Shown here: piece after piece, positions 46,946 to 55,944 of the stretch
Layout: every line of letters begins with the position of its first letter
Position numbering within the stretch: the stretch's first letter is position 1
From: CALDTK01 sp965215115
GTDB lineage: Bacteria > Bacteroidota > Bacteroidia > Chitinophagales > Saprospiraceae
Length of the DNA stretch: 64,000 nt
NCBI GenBank assembly: GCA_965215115.1
Contig: OZ244050.1
Span: 2,976,001 to 3,040,000 of the forward strand
Direction: 5' to 3'
Position numbers and translations under genes: made by a program
The notes under the pieces: model-generated
What the model was told of the DNA's origin: nothing
Seen by the model: the letters and a program-made list of their open reading frames with translations, nothing else
Database searches by the model: none

Positions 46946-48145
46946 CAGGTCCTCGATCACGTCCTGCGGGTCCTCGAGGCCGACGTTGAGTCGGAGCATG
47001 TCCTCGGTGATGCCGACGGCGAGTCGGGCGGGCTCGCCCATGCCGTGGTGCGTCGTGGAGGCCGGGTGCGTGATGAGGCTGCGGGAGTCGCCGATGTTGT
47101 TGGAGATGTCGATGAGCTGCAAAGCGTCCAGGAAGGCGTGTGCTCCCGCGCGGTCGCCGCCGAGCCACAGGCTCAGGATGGTGCCCCCGGCCGTCATCTG
47201 TTTTTGCGCAAGCTCGAAATCGGCGTGCGACGGCAGACCTGGGTACAGCACGCGGGCGACCTTCCCTTCGAGCCACGTCGCCACCGCGAGGGCGTTGCGA
47301 CTCTGCTGCTGCGCGCGCAGGTGCAGCGTCTCCAGGCCCTTCAGCACCACCCAGGCATTAAAGGGCGAGAGGGTCGGACCAGTGTTGCGCAGGAAAGGCA
47401 TGAGGGTCTTGTCGACGAAGGCTGCCGTGCCGACGATGGCCCCGGCGAGGACGCGTCCCTGTCCGTCCATGAGCTTCGTCGCGGAGTAGGCCACGACGTC
47501 GGCCCCAAAGTCGAGCGGTCGCTGGAGGGCCGGGCTCGCGAACGCGTTGTCGACCACGGTGGTGATGTGGCCGCTGTGCGTGTCGCGGGGGTGGGCTTTC
47601 GCCAAAACACTCAGCGCGGCGATATCGACGATCTCGAGCGTGGGATTGGAGGGCGTCTCGAAGAAGAACACCTTGGTGGCGGGGCGGATGGCGTCGCGCC
47701 ACTGGTCGAGGTCGCGCCCCTCGACGAGCGTGGTGGCGATCCCGAACCGGGGCAACAGTTGGTCGACGAGGTAGCGGCACGAGCCGAAGAGCGCCCGGGC
47801 CGCCACGACGTGATCCCCCGCCGAGAGTTGGCACAGCAGCGCGGCCGTCATGGCCGACATCCCGGAGGCCGTACAGCGGCAGGCCTCGCCCCCGTCCATC
47901 AGCGCGATCCGCTCCTCGAGCATGCGGACGGTCGGGTTCTGGAGCCGCGAGTAGGTCATCCCGTCCTGCTCCCCGCGGAAGCGCGCCGCCGCATCCTCGG
48001 CGCACTCGTAGGAGAACCCGGAGGTGAGGAAGAGCGCCTCGGAGGTCTCGCCGAAGTTGGAGCGCTCGGTGCCGCCGCGCACGGCGAGGGTGGCGGGGCG
48101 CCACGTGGCGGTGATGGCGCGATCGCGGCCGGTGTGGGGCTTCAT
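46925..48145 (-). CDS. Cys/Met-metabolism PLP enzyme, probable O-succinylhomoserine sulfhydrylase
   Basis: 406 residues of the MetB/MetZ group. TLAVRGGTERSNFGETSEALFLTSGF is the MetZ-like N-terminus; YSRLQNPT, a Gly-Met-Ser-Ala stretch, VDNAFASPALQRPLDFGADVV and the PLP lysine in YSATKLMDGQGR follow. It should make homocysteine from an O-acylhomoserine and sulfide. The C-terminus ...LAGCLSA and the stop are encoded in the first units of the tandem repeat, so the repeat has eaten into or redefined the gene end. Mini-hairpins at 47200 (weak) and 47594 (VLAKAH). Confidence 0.88.
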   Translation of the reverse strand: MKPHTGRDRAITATWRPATLAVRGGTERSNFGETSEALFLTSGFSYECAEDAAARFRGEQDGMTYSRLQNPTVRMLEERIALMDGGEACRCTASGMSAMTAALLCQLSAGDHVVAARALFGSCRYLVDQLLPRFGIATTLVEGRDLDQWRDAIRPATKVFFFETPSNPTLEIVDIAALSVLAKAHPRDTHSGHITTVVDNAFASPALQRPLDFGADVVAYSATKLMDGQGRVLAGAIVGTAAFVDKTLMPFLRNTGPTLSPFNAWVVLKGLETLHLRAQQQSRNALAVATWLEGKVARVLYPGLPSHADFELAQKQMTAGGTILSLWLGGDRAGAHAFLDALQLIDISNNIGDSRSLITHPASTTHHGMGEPARLAVGITEDMLRLNVGLEDPQDVIEDLAGCLSA

Positions 48146-48185
48146 GGGGGGCGAAGGTATTCGGGGGTGGGGCAGGACGGCCCGT

Positions 48186-48941
48186 CTAACGCGGGGCCTC
48201 CGCACCCAACGCCCACAACATACGCCTCACCTCCTCCACGCTCGTCACCTCGCGTTCGAACTCGTCGAGCCCCGGCGCACCCATGTACACCTCCGGATTG
48301 CGGTGACGCATCGGCGAGTCTGTTTTGGCGAAAGCCGTGGCGTGGACCTCGGTGACGCCCGTGGCGCTGATCAACGCCCGTGCATTGTCCGGCGTGATGC
48401 CGCAGCCCGGGAGGATGGTGATGCGGTCGGCGGCCTGCCTTACGAGCGAAGCGATGACGTCGGTGCCGAGGGGCGCGGTGGCGGCTTGGCCGGAGGTAAG
48501 GACGCGGTCGATGCCGAGGGTGATGAGGTCCTCGAGGGCGGCGTAAGGATCGCGCGTCACGTCGAAGGCGCGGTGGAAGGTAACGCGCAACGGGCGGGCT
48601 CGGGCCACCAATACAGCGGTGCGCAGCTTGTCCACCGTGCCGTCGGGGAGCAGGACACCGAAGACGACGCCCGCGACGCCCGCGGCTTTGTACGCGTCGA
48701 CATCGGCGAGCATCCCGGCGAACTCGGCGTCCGTGTAGCAGAAGTCCCCCGCGCGCGGGCGCACCATGCACATCACGTCGACGCCGGGGATCTTGACGGC
48801 CTCGACGACGGTGCCGATGCTCGGACTGAGGCCGCCGGTGAATAGCGACGCGCAGAGTTCGACGCGCTGAGCGCCGGCTTCGGCTGCCGCCAAAACCCCG
48901 TCCACACCTTCTACACAGACTTCGAAAAGGACCTTGCTCAT
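48186..48941 (-). CDS. cutC: CutC-family protein
   Basis: 251 residues of the CutC TIM-barrel family, long annotated as copper homeostasis proteins though the role is disputed. FEVCVEGVDGVLAAAEAGAQRVELCASLFTGGLSPS, VMCMVRPRAGDFCYTDAEF and TFHRAFD are diagnostic. The start overlaps the stop of the asparaginase gene by four bases, so the two are co-translated. Mini-hairpins at 48322 and 48882 (AAAEAG) lie in the coding region. Confidence 0.92.
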   Translation of the reverse strand: MSKVLFEVCVEGVDGVLAAAEAGAQRVELCASLFTGGLSPSIGTVVEAVKIPGVDVMCMVRPRAGDFCYTDAEFAGMLADVDAYKAAGVAGVVFGVLLPDGTVDKLRTAVLVARARPLRVTFHRAFDVTRDPYAALEDLITLGIDRVLTSGQAATAPLGTDVIASLVRQAADRITILPGCGITPDNARALISATGVTEVHATAFAKTDSPMRHRNPEVYMGAPGLDEFEREVTSVEEVRRMLWALGAEAPR

Positions 48942-49999
48942 AGCTCAGATTTGGCTTCGATGAGGTGGGCACCGTCGGCGTCGTGAACGGCGTAGGAGAA
49001 ACCGGGGGCGATGCAGTAGGCACCCGTCGCGCCGGCCTTGTCGACGGCGATGAAGCCGACCTGTATCTCTCGCCAGTCGGGATTCTTGGAGATGACGCGC
49101 GCGACGGCGGCCTCGCAGGCGGCCTGGGGCGTGAGGCCCTGGCGCATGAGTTCGACGACCAGGAAGCTGCCGCAGGCCCGGATGACGGCCTCGCCCCAGC
49201 CAGTGGCCGTGGCGGCGCCGACGTCGTTGTCGACGTAGAGCCCCGCCCCGATGATGGGGGAGTCGCCGACGCGACCGGCGTACTTGTAGGCTGCGCCGGA
49301 GGTGGTGCAGGCGCCGGCGAGCTGGCCCGCGGCGTCCACGGCGAGCAGGCCGATGGTGTCGTGGTTCTCGATGTTGATGGCGGGGCGCTCGGGACCGTTG
49401 TCGCGCTTCCAAGCCTCGTACTCGCGGCGGGCCTCGTCGGTGAGGAGTTCGGCGTGCGCGAAGCCCTGCGCGCGGGCGAAGTCGTAGGCGCCCCGGCCGA
49501 CGAGCATCAGGTGCGGCGTCTGCTCCATGACGCGCCGCGCGACCGAGATCGGGTGGGCGATGTTTTGCAGGTAGGCCACCGCGCCCCCGCGACCGTCCGG
49601 CCCGACGATGCTGGCGTCGAGCGTCACGTTGCCGTCGCGGTCGGGGTAAGCACCGAGGCCGACGGTGCGCACGGCCGGGTCGGCCTCCGGGACGCGGGCC
49701 CCGGCTTCGACGGCGTCGAGGACGGTTTTGCCGGACCGGAGCGCGGCCCAGGCCTCGGCGTTGGCGGGCAGGCCGTGGGGCCAGGTCGAGATGACGAGGG
49801 GGCGGCGGGTTTTGGCGAAAGCCGAAGCTGCCTGGTCGGCGTCATCAGCCGCCTGAGCCGTGGCCGAGTGCTGTTGCGCGGCTGGGCTTTGCTTACGCGA
49901 ATCTTCGATTTCGCCAGCACCCGTTCGCGGGCTACAGGCAGCGCTGAGGCCGAGCCCGAGGGCCGGCAGGTGGGCGAGGAAGCGGCGGCGGGTAGACAT
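48938..49999 (-). CDS. N4-(beta-N-acetylglucosaminyl)-L-asparaginase (glycosylasparaginase)
   Basis: 353 residues. The export signal carries RRRFLAHLPALGLGLSAAC and could be Tat and/or lipoprotein. It is an Ntn hydrolase that cleaves itself before the Thr in NIENHDTIGLLAVD; the substrate pocket shows YAGRVGDSPIIGAGLYVDN and TGWGEAVIR. It removes the GlcNAc-Asn link of glycoproteins. Mini-hairpin 49809 encodes AFAKTRR in the linker after the signal. Coupled to cutC. Confidence 0.9.
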   Translation of the reverse strand: MSTRRRFLAHLPALGLGLSAACSPRTGAGEIEDSRKQSPAAQQHSATAQAADDADQAASAFAKTRRPLVISTWPHGLPANAEAWAALRSGKTVLDAVEAGARVPEADPAVRTVGLGAYPDRDGNVTLDASIVGPDGRGGAVAYLQNIAHPISVARRVMEQTPHLMLVGRGAYDFARAQGFAHAELLTDEARREYEAWKRDNGPERPAINIENHDTIGLLAVDAAGQLAGACTTSGAAYKYAGRVGDSPIIGAGLYVDNDVGAATATGWGEAVIRACGSFLVVELMRQGLTPQAACEAAVARVISKNPDWREIQVGFIAVDKAGATGAYCIAPGFSYAVHDADGAHLIEAKSEL

Positions 50000-50361
50000 G
50001 TCGGGCAAGCTAAGCGGCGGGCGCAATAATGTGGCAGCGGTAAGCGACTAGGTTGCGATCGGACCTCCGTTGGCGTGACCTCCGGCTTCTTTCGGATAGA
50101 TCCCCAGCCTCGTCCGCCCCCCCCTGCGCAGAGTACGGTGGCGCTTCGGCAAACGAGTGATCGGTAGCGCCCGGGGTGGGTTACCTTCGGCGATTGCCTG
50201 GCGGGTCGCGAATGCGATGCGGCGGGCGAACGAACCCCGTATCACGCCACAGAAGGTGTCCAGAGGCGAGGGGCGCGGCCCGCGGGGGCGCGCGTCCTAC
50301 GTCGCTTGGCACCTGCAGGCAACTCCTTGCCGGGGGTATGCCCTGCCATCGCCGAGTTTAT
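50000..50361. other. Gene-free stretch upstream of the desaturase
   Basis: 360 bases between divergent genes. I see no credible gene, repeat or hairpin element here; it should hold promoters for both sides. Confidence 0.4.
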
Positions 50362-51423
50362 ATGACTGCATCCCTCCCGACCGCGGCGACGCAACGTACG
50401 CACGACATCCAATCCGAGCTCGCCGACTGGAAGTCAATCGTGTCTCCGTATCAGCAGCCCAGTACCGGCCGCGCGGCGTGGCAGGTGCTCAACACGGTTG
50501 TCCCGTTCCTAGCGCTGTGGGCCGCGATGTACTTCGTGTATCCTTACAGTCTGGTCGCCACCTTCGCCATCGGCACGCTGGCGAGCTTCTTCCTCGTGCG
50601 GGTGTTCATCATTCAGCACGACTGCGGGCACTACTCGTTTCTGAAGAGCCGCCGGCAGAGCGACTGGGTGGGGTGGGGCTGCTCTTTGCTGAGCACGATC
50701 CCGTATACGTACTGGAGTCGCGTACACGCCTTCCACCACGGGCACGTCGGGCAGCTCGAGCACCGCGACGTCGGGGACATCAACTTCCTCACCGTGGACG
50801 AGTACCGGACGCGGACGCCGTTCGGTCGGTTGCGCTACCGTATTTTCCGGAGCGGCTTCGTGATCGCCTTCATGGCGCCGCTGCTGTACATCACGGTCAT
50901 GTGTCGGATCCCCAAGATTTGGTACGAGGGCTGGAGTGGGGTGCATACCAAGTTGCACCTCAATAATCTCGCGATCGTGGGCGTGTATGCCGTGCTCGGG
51001 TACGTGCTCGGGTGGGAGCGATTCCTCGTCATCCAGGGCACGACGGTGCTGGGATTTTCGATCATCGCGTTTTGGTTTTTCTACGTACAGCACCAGCACG
51101 AGGACACCTACATGCGGTGGACGAGCAACTGGAATTACCTGCAGGCCGCGATACAGGGGGCGACGCTGTACGACCTGCCGCGCGTGATGCACTGGTTGAC
51201 CGGGGACATCGGGTACCACCACATCCATCACCTGTCCTCGAGGATTCCGAACTACAATTTGGAGCGGTGCGCACGCGAGAATCCCCTGCTACAGAAGTAC
51301 GTGAGGAAGGTAACGTTTATGGAGAGCCTGCCGATGATCAACAACAAGTTGTGGGACGAGGACCGCAAGCGGATGATTACGTTTGCGGAGTATGCGAGAT
51401 GCGAATCACGTGCTGAATCCTAG
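50362..51423 (+). CDS. Membrane fatty acid desaturase
   Basis: 353 residues. Three histidine boxes bind the di-iron centre: HDCGH, HAFHHGHVG and HHIHH, with four membrane helices arranged in two pairs. This is the acyl-lipid delta-desaturase type that adds a double bond to membrane fatty acids. ATG 50362 is chosen because it follows TTTATATG and keeps the polar N-terminus short; the frame is open further upstream. Its 3' end overlaps the convergent HEPN gene by 18 bases. Confidence 0.9.
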   Translation: MTASLPTAATQRTHDIQSELADWKSIVSPYQQPSTGRAAWQVLNTVVPFLALWAAMYFVYPYSLVATFAIGTLASFFLVRVFIIQHDCGHYSFLKSRRQSDWVGWGCSLLSTIPYTYWSRVHAFHHGHVGQLEHRDVGDINFLTVDEYRTRTPFGRLRYRIFRSGFVIAFMAPLLYITVMCRIPKIWYEGWSGVHTKLHLNNLAIVGVYAVLGYVLGWERFLVIQGTTVLGFSIIAFWFFYVQHQHEDTYMRWTSNWNYLQAAIQGATLYDLPRVMHWLTGDIGYHHIHHLSSRIPNYNLERCARENPLLQKYVRKVTFMESLPMINNKLWDEDRKRMITFAEYARCESRAES

Positions 51424-51792
51424 TAGACTTTTGGCCTTCGCGAGGAAAGCTTCGGCTTGGGGGAGGAAGACATTAGCATCCGCTATGGAGAGATCGGTGA
51501 AATAACCGTAGTCGGCAGTTGCACGCATGTCGATAAGCGCTTGGTACATCTCGTTCTCAGACTTTGAGATAATACCAGGTTTGATGAACTCCTTGGACAA
51601 AAAGGTGTAAACTCCCTCGTGAGATTTTGTTTCGAGGTCTTTGGACAGAATCAACGCACGCGCAGCGTGGAACACGGTATAGTACAATCTGTTGAAGCAA
51701 GCATCCACGATGCCTGCTTCTAGCGTCACCCGCGCGGCTTCCAAGCAGGAGTCGGCGTGGCGGAATTCGTTGTTTATGGACTTCGTCTGCAT
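51406..51792 (-). CDS. HEPN-domain toxin-like protein
   Basis: 128 residues, all helical, of the HEPN type. The RNase signature R-x6-H is seen in NRLYYTVFHAARALI. HEPN proteins partnered with MNT nucleotidyltransferases form toxin-antitoxin pairs in which the HEPN is an RNase and the MNT AMPylates it. It overlaps the MNT gene by one base. GC is lower than average. Confidence 0.85.
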   Translation of the reverse strand: MQTKSINNEFRHADSCLEAARVTLEAGIVDACFNRLYYTVFHAARALILSKDLETKSHEGVYTFLSKEFIKPGIISKSENEMYQALIDMRATADYGYFTDLSIADANVFLPQAEAFLAKAKSLLGFST

Positions 51793-52109
51793 CAGATAGG
51801 TATTCCGTCGTTGAGTACTTGTTTTAGGAAAGGATGATCAGCTTTTTCCTCCTCCCACCGGCCTTTGGAGACAAAGAACATGGACAGCAGCTCTAAATGC
51901 CTCAGGTTCACTTCGCCAATCTCGGCATAGTAAGGCCCCCGCTCGAGCACCCGCACCTCCTCCGGCGTGATGACCATCAAATCGAAATCCGACTCCTCGT
52001 GCGCCTCGCCGCGGGCCCGTGAGCCGAACAGGATCACCTCCGCACGCGGCTCCACGGAGAGGATGGCGGCCTTGGCTTCCTGGAGGATGAGACGTTCGCG
52101 ATCCGTCAT
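51792..52109 (-). CDS. MNT minimal nucleotidyltransferase (antitoxin)
   Basis: 105 residues. The pol-beta fold active site is intact: GSRARGEAHEESDFDLMV (GSxARG...DxD). In HEPN/MNT modules it AMPylates the HEPN tyrosine and so silences the RNase. ATG 52109 gives the usual short N-terminus. Upstream, only 75 bases separate it from the divergent HNH gene, in which two mini-hairpins lie. Confidence 0.85.
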   Translation of the reverse strand: MTDRERLILQEAKAAILSVEPRAEVILFGSRARGEAHEESDFDLMVITPEEVRVLERGPYYAEIGEVNLRHLELLSMFFVSKGRWEEEKADHPFLKQVLNDGIPI

Positions 52110-52136
52110 AGCTGAGGCAAGATAGGCGAGGGCGGG

Positions 52137-52170
52137 GGCTTTCGCCAAAACCCCCGTTTTCGCGAAAGCG
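52137..52170. repeat. Two head-to-head mini-hairpins between MNT and HNH genes
   Basis: GGC-stem copy in minus orientation (52137-52151) and CGC-stem copy in plus orientation (52156-52170), four bases apart. The second ends 13 bases before the HNH ATG. Confidence 0.85.
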
Positions 52171-52183
52171 TTGCTACGTGCGT

Positions 52184-52522
52184 ATGCCCAAGCGCGTAGA
52201 CCCGATCCCCGAGCACGTCTGGCAGCCGCGCGAACGTGTCGTGGCCTGCGAGCTTTGCGGGCGCCGAGGCCTGAAGCTCACCGAGCACCACCTGATCCCG
52301 AAGGCCGTCCACCGCAAGGGGCGCTACCGCCGGATGTACGACAGGGAAGACATGCTTACGCGAAAACTCCTGGTGTGCCGCCCGTGCCACTCGGCGATCC
52401 ACCGGTGCGTCCCCGACGAGAAGCAGCTCGCCGCGGAGTATCCGACGCGCGAAGACCTGCTGGCCAACGACTGTCTGCGCAAGCAGGTTGGGTTCTGGCG
52501 TAAGCAGAAGGTCCGCGGCTAG
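52184..52522 (+). CDS. HNH nuclease-like protein, copy 1
   Basis: 112 residues. Zinc knuckle CELCG (about 27-31) and CRPCH (about 68-72) form the structural site; LTEHHLIPKAVH (about 37-48) gives the HNH His pair and CHSAIHR the third element. This is the compact HNH (McrA/Cas9-like) nuclease fold with no DNA-binding add-on. Part of a family of two intact and two decayed copies in the window. The CGC mini-hairpin lies 13 bases upstream of ATG, and a weak one (52353-52367) lies inside. Function unknown; restriction, homing or motif-directed cutting are all possible. Confidence 0.8.
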   Translation: MPKRVDPIPEHVWQPRERVVACELCGRRGLKLTEHHLIPKAVHRKGRYRRMYDREDMLTRKLLVCRPCHSAIHRCVPDEKQLAAEYPTREDLLANDCLRKQVGFWRKQKVRG

Positions 52523-52594
52523 CGGGATGCCCTGCCGACCGTGTTGACCCGCGTCCCGAAGTCGACTGCGCTTCGTTCGGCGGCGGGCCCGAAA

Positions 52595-54544
52595 TCAGTT
52601 AGTGTGCACCACGACCGTCCCGGCGCCGACGCCACCCTCGGTCGCGATCGCGAAGTGGAGTGCGCCGCCGGCCACCGAGAGCGGTATGACGGGGGCCTGC
52701 TGCCCCGCCGGGACCACCGCCGTCTGCACGAGCCGCCCGTCACTACTGTACAAGAAGAGCCGCCCGTCCCGCGCGAGGGCCTGGCCGAGGTCGAGGTGGA
52801 GTTCGCCAGCGGTGACACGAGCGCCGACCCGCAAAACGGGCGCGGGCGGGACATCCGTAACCTCCGGCCGCGCGTAGGCCAATTGCTGCACGGGCGCCCC
52901 CGCGAGCATCGTGAAATCGCCCGCGAGCAGCAGGGAGTCGCCCGTGCGGACGACGGCGGACAGGGTGCCGTCGATCGGGATCTCCTGCGTGTAGAAAAAC
53001 ATGGTAAAGCTCATCGACGTAGCGATGAGGCGAGTGTCGTCATGTGGATCGAGGGGGGCGCCGGGCGGGGCGACCTTACCGCTAATCAGGAGCCCGTCGT
53101 CGGAGAAGGCACTCAGCTCGGCGAGGTCGCCCCCGATCGCGAAGGTGGCGTTGGAGTGGCGGCTCTCCATCCAAACTGAGCGTGGCCCGGACTCCACACT
53201 GAAGTGCTGAAGCTCGAAAGAGTCTCGCGCCACGTTGATCGTCAGGTAGTCGCCCGACAGCGAGCGCTGGTCGAGGTAGCTACTCGACTGGACCCCGAAG
53301 AAGCGATAGACGGGACGGTTAGTATGCCTGAGTGAGCCGCCGGATAATGGATTGATGGCGTTGTCGTCTGCGAGGAAGGCGTCCCGCACGTAGTCGTAGC
53401 GGACCTGGTTAGAGTCGATGGCCGCGCCGGTCGCATCCGTCACGCGGAAGGCCCCGCCGAGTAAAGCGTTGTCCATAAAAGTGTAGCTGTCGTAGATCGC
53501 GCCCGTCAGCGTGTAGCCGGGCGCCGCGGGCGAGAGTCGCAGACTGTCGAGCGCGAGCGCGAACACCGCGATGGTGTCGGTGGCCTCGCGCATCGCCCCG
53601 ACGAAGAGCATAGGATGGTGCGCGGAATCAGCGTGCACGTAGACGCGCGGCTCGCCGGGAAGGTCCCAACTCGCCACGAAGGTTGCGGAGGACATCTGGT
53701 ATAAGCTTACGCGCGTCGCGGGCGCCGACGCGTCCGCGCTCCCGATGCAGACAAGCACGTCGGCATCGGGCACGACTGTGAGCTGCGTAATGCGGCCGAA
53801 GTCATTGGGGACGGGCGTGACGCGCGTGCCCTCGACGCGGACCAGGCCGCGCGCCGGGACACCGTCGAGGTCCGTAAAATCGCCCGCCAGGTAGCTGCCG
53901 TAGTCCGGATGGTGGGCTGCCGCCAAAACCTGCCCCCCGCGCACGCCGAGGCCCCGACCGAAGGGCTGCGGCTTGAGCAGGTAATTACCAGGGTAGCCGG
54001 GCTGGATCCAGGCGAGCTCCTCTGCCGTAAATCCGTGTTCCACGGCCCAGGTCCCGACGGCCGGGTCGCGGAGGAGGTCCTGCAGAACGTAACCGTTGTT
54101 GTTTCGCGAGCGGATGTCCTCGACCAACGCAGCGTCACCCGCGCGGTACATCAGGTAACCGACGGCGCAGTGGGTGCCGTCGGCGTCGACGAAGTAGGGC
54201 GTCCGCGCGGGGTGGGCGGTGTTGAGCGGGAAGCGCCCGCGCTGCGCGTAGGCGAGGAGTTCTGCGAGGGACGCCTGGCGAGCGGCCCGTTGTTTTGCCG
54301 AAAGGCGACTGGTTTCGCGAGCGCTCAGGATGCCGTGTACGGCCAGGAGGTGGTAGCGGATGCGAGCCGTCTCGTCGGCGAAAGCGGCATCGCGCAGGAA
54401 GGCCTCCGGACTCGCTTCCACGAGCCATCGCGCGTTGACCTCGGCCAGGTGGGCGTAGGCGGTGGTGACGGCGGTGGGGCTGAGTTTTGCCGAAAGGCTA
54501 CCGACGGAGAGTAGACACGCCAGCACGGCTACGGGTATTTTCAT
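52595..54544 (-). CDS. Large exported protein, beta-propeller-like
   Basis: 649 residues with a signal peptide (VAVLACLLSVGSLSA). An N-terminal helical domain (about 20-200) is followed by strand-rich repeats (LAAAHHPDYGSYLAGDFTDLDGV, DSLLLAGDFTMLAGAPVQQL) like those of surface proteins with Kelch- or propeller-like modules. The C-terminus (LFLYSSDGRLVQTAVV) resembles a type IX sorting domain, but is weak. Three mini-hairpins: 53925 (VLAAAH), 54292 (RLSAKQR) and 54484, the last within the signal peptide region (SLSAKLS). Confidence 0.6.
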   Translation of the reverse strand: MKIPVAVLACLLSVGSLSAKLSPTAVTTAYAHLAEVNARWLVEASPEAFLRDAAFADETARIRYHLLAVHGILSARETSRLSAKQRAARQASLAELLAYAQRGRFPLNTAHPARTPYFVDADGTHCAVGYLMYRAGDAALVEDIRSRNNNGYVLQDLLRDPAVGTWAVEHGFTAEELAWIQPGYPGNYLLKPQPFGRGLGVRGGQVLAAAHHPDYGSYLAGDFTDLDGVPARGLVRVEGTRVTPVPNDFGRITQLTVVPDADVLVCIGSADASAPATRVSLYQMSSATFVASWDLPGEPRVYVHADSAHHPMLFVGAMREATDTIAVFALALDSLRLSPAAPGYTLTGAIYDSYTFMDNALLGGAFRVTDATGAAIDSNQVRYDYVRDAFLADDNAINPLSGGSLRHTNRPVYRFFGVQSSSYLDQRSLSGDYLTINVARDSFELQHFSVESGPRSVWMESRHSNATFAIGGDLAELSAFSDDGLLISGKVAPPGAPLDPHDDTRLIATSMSFTMFFYTQEIPIDGTLSAVVRTGDSLLLAGDFTMLAGAPVQQLAYARPEVTDVPPAPVLRVGARVTAGELHLDLGQALARDGRLFLYSSDGRLVQTAVVPAGQQAPVIPLSVAGGALHFAIATEGGVGAGTVVVHTN

Positions 54545-54579
54545 CGAGGGTGGTTTGACGTGAAGGTAGGCGTGAGTCC

Positions 54580-54682
54580 AGCGAGGAGCAAGACGAGTGA
54601 GCGGCGGAATACGGGATGCGGGAGGCGCTGTCGGGCAACGCTAGCTTGATGAGGCAGGTGCCGTATTTCGTCGGTAACTCGT
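54580..54682 (+). pseudogene. Relic of an HNH gene tail
   Basis: The frame reads AAEYGMREALSGNASLMRQVPYF then stops, aligning with the tail of the intact HNH proteins (AAEYATKEALIGNECLMKQVAYF). The part before is lost or interrupted by a stop. It is a fourth, decayed HNH copy between the exported protein and GH26. Confidence 0.7.
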
Positions 54683-54821
54683 GAGGGGCCCCTAAGCGAA
54701 AGTATGCACAGGTGATCGTGCCGAAGTACTCGACGATGGGGCCGGCTACCGTGTATGCTTCCGCACGGGGGGCGGTCCTCTCCGCGTTCGTAGTCTTCCG
54801 CGGGATCTTACTTTGCCGCAC

Positions 54822-55832
54822 GTGTCTATCCGAGCGCTCATCGCATTTACCACACTCACGTCCCTCGGGGTCGTCGCATCGTCGCACGCGCAGGTGAACC
54901 CCCGGGCCACGCCCGCGGCCCGTGCCCTGCTCGCGCGCATCACCGCACTGCCTCCGGGGACCCTCCTGAGCGGACAGCACGAGTACGTCCACCAGTACGA
55001 CTCGACCTACCCGTACGTTTATGAAATCACGGGCGCGCACCCGGTAATCTGGGGTACCGATTTGTCCACGTACCGCGGGGACCCCGCCGCGCGCCTCACC
55101 GCCATGGCGCACGCCGTGGAGCGCCACCGCCAGGGCGCCGTCGTGACCGTGATGTGGCACGCGCCCCGCCCCCACGACACCGGGGCGTACAGCTTCCGCG
55201 AAAACGTCCAGGGCGAACTCACGGACGCGCAGTGGGATTCGCTCGTGACCCCGGGCACGGTATACCACGCGCGGTGGCTCGCGCAGGTCGACGAGGCCGC
55301 CACCGCGCTCGCGGTATTGCGCGATGCCGATATCCCCGTGCTGTGGCGCCCGTATCACGAGATGAACGGCGCGTGGTTCTGGTGGGGCGCCCGTCCCGGT
55401 CCGGAGGGCTACCAGCGACTCTACCGCCTGCTGTACGCGCGGCTGGTGGATCACCACCGGCTCGACAACCTGATCTGGGTCTGGAACGCGAATGGCCCAC
55501 GCGACATCCCCGGCGACGCGGCCGGCGCCTACGCGCCATACTACCCCGGACCCGATGTCGTGGATGTCCTCGCCACCGATGTCTACCACTCGGACTACGA
55601 GCAGCGCGACTACGAGGAGCTGCTCGCGCTCGCCGACGGGAAGCCGGTCGCCCTCGGGGAGGTCGGCACACTCCCGAGCGATGCCGTGCTCGCGGCCCAA
55701 CCAGCGTGGCGGTGGTTTATGGTGTGGACCACCTGGATCCACGACCACAACACCCCCGCGGACGTAAGGCGGGTGTACGCTCGGCCGACGACGGTGGACC
55801 GGGCGCGGTGGCGCGAGGGGGCCGAGCGTTAG
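54822..55832 (+). CDS. Glycoside hydrolase family 26 (mannanase-like)
   Basis: 336 residues with a signal peptide (RALIAFTTLTSLGVVASSHA). The GH26 TIM barrel shows the acid/base Glu in RPYHEMNGAWFWWG and the nucleophile Glu in VALGEVGTLPS, with the region SGQHEYVHQ near the N-terminus. Probably cuts beta-1,4-mannan outside the cytoplasm. GTG 54822 is preferred because TTACTTTG just before it looks like a -7 box; TTG 54813 adds three residues. Confidence 0.85.
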   Translation: MSIRALIAFTTLTSLGVVASSHAQVNPRATPAARALLARITALPPGTLLSGQHEYVHQYDSTYPYVYEITGAHPVIWGTDLSTYRGDPAARLTAMAHAVERHRQGAVVTVMWHAPRPHDTGAYSFRENVQGELTDAQWDSLVTPGTVYHARWLAQVDEAATALAVLRDADIPVLWRPYHEMNGAWFWWGARPGPEGYQRLYRLLYARLVDHHRLDNLIWVWNANGPRDIPGDAAGAYAPYYPGPDVVDVLATDVYHSDYEQRDYEELLALADGKPVALGEVGTLPSDAVLAAQPAWRWFMVWTTWIHDHNTPADVRRVYARPTTVDRARWREGAER

Positions 55833-55944
55833 CCGAAGCGCCGAAGCGCCCGCCGGTGTGCAGCGCGTTTTGGCGAAAGCCGCCCCCGGGACGGCGGCCT
55901 CGTCGGTGGCAAATCCCGTTTTCGCGAAAGTGTTGCTACGCCAG

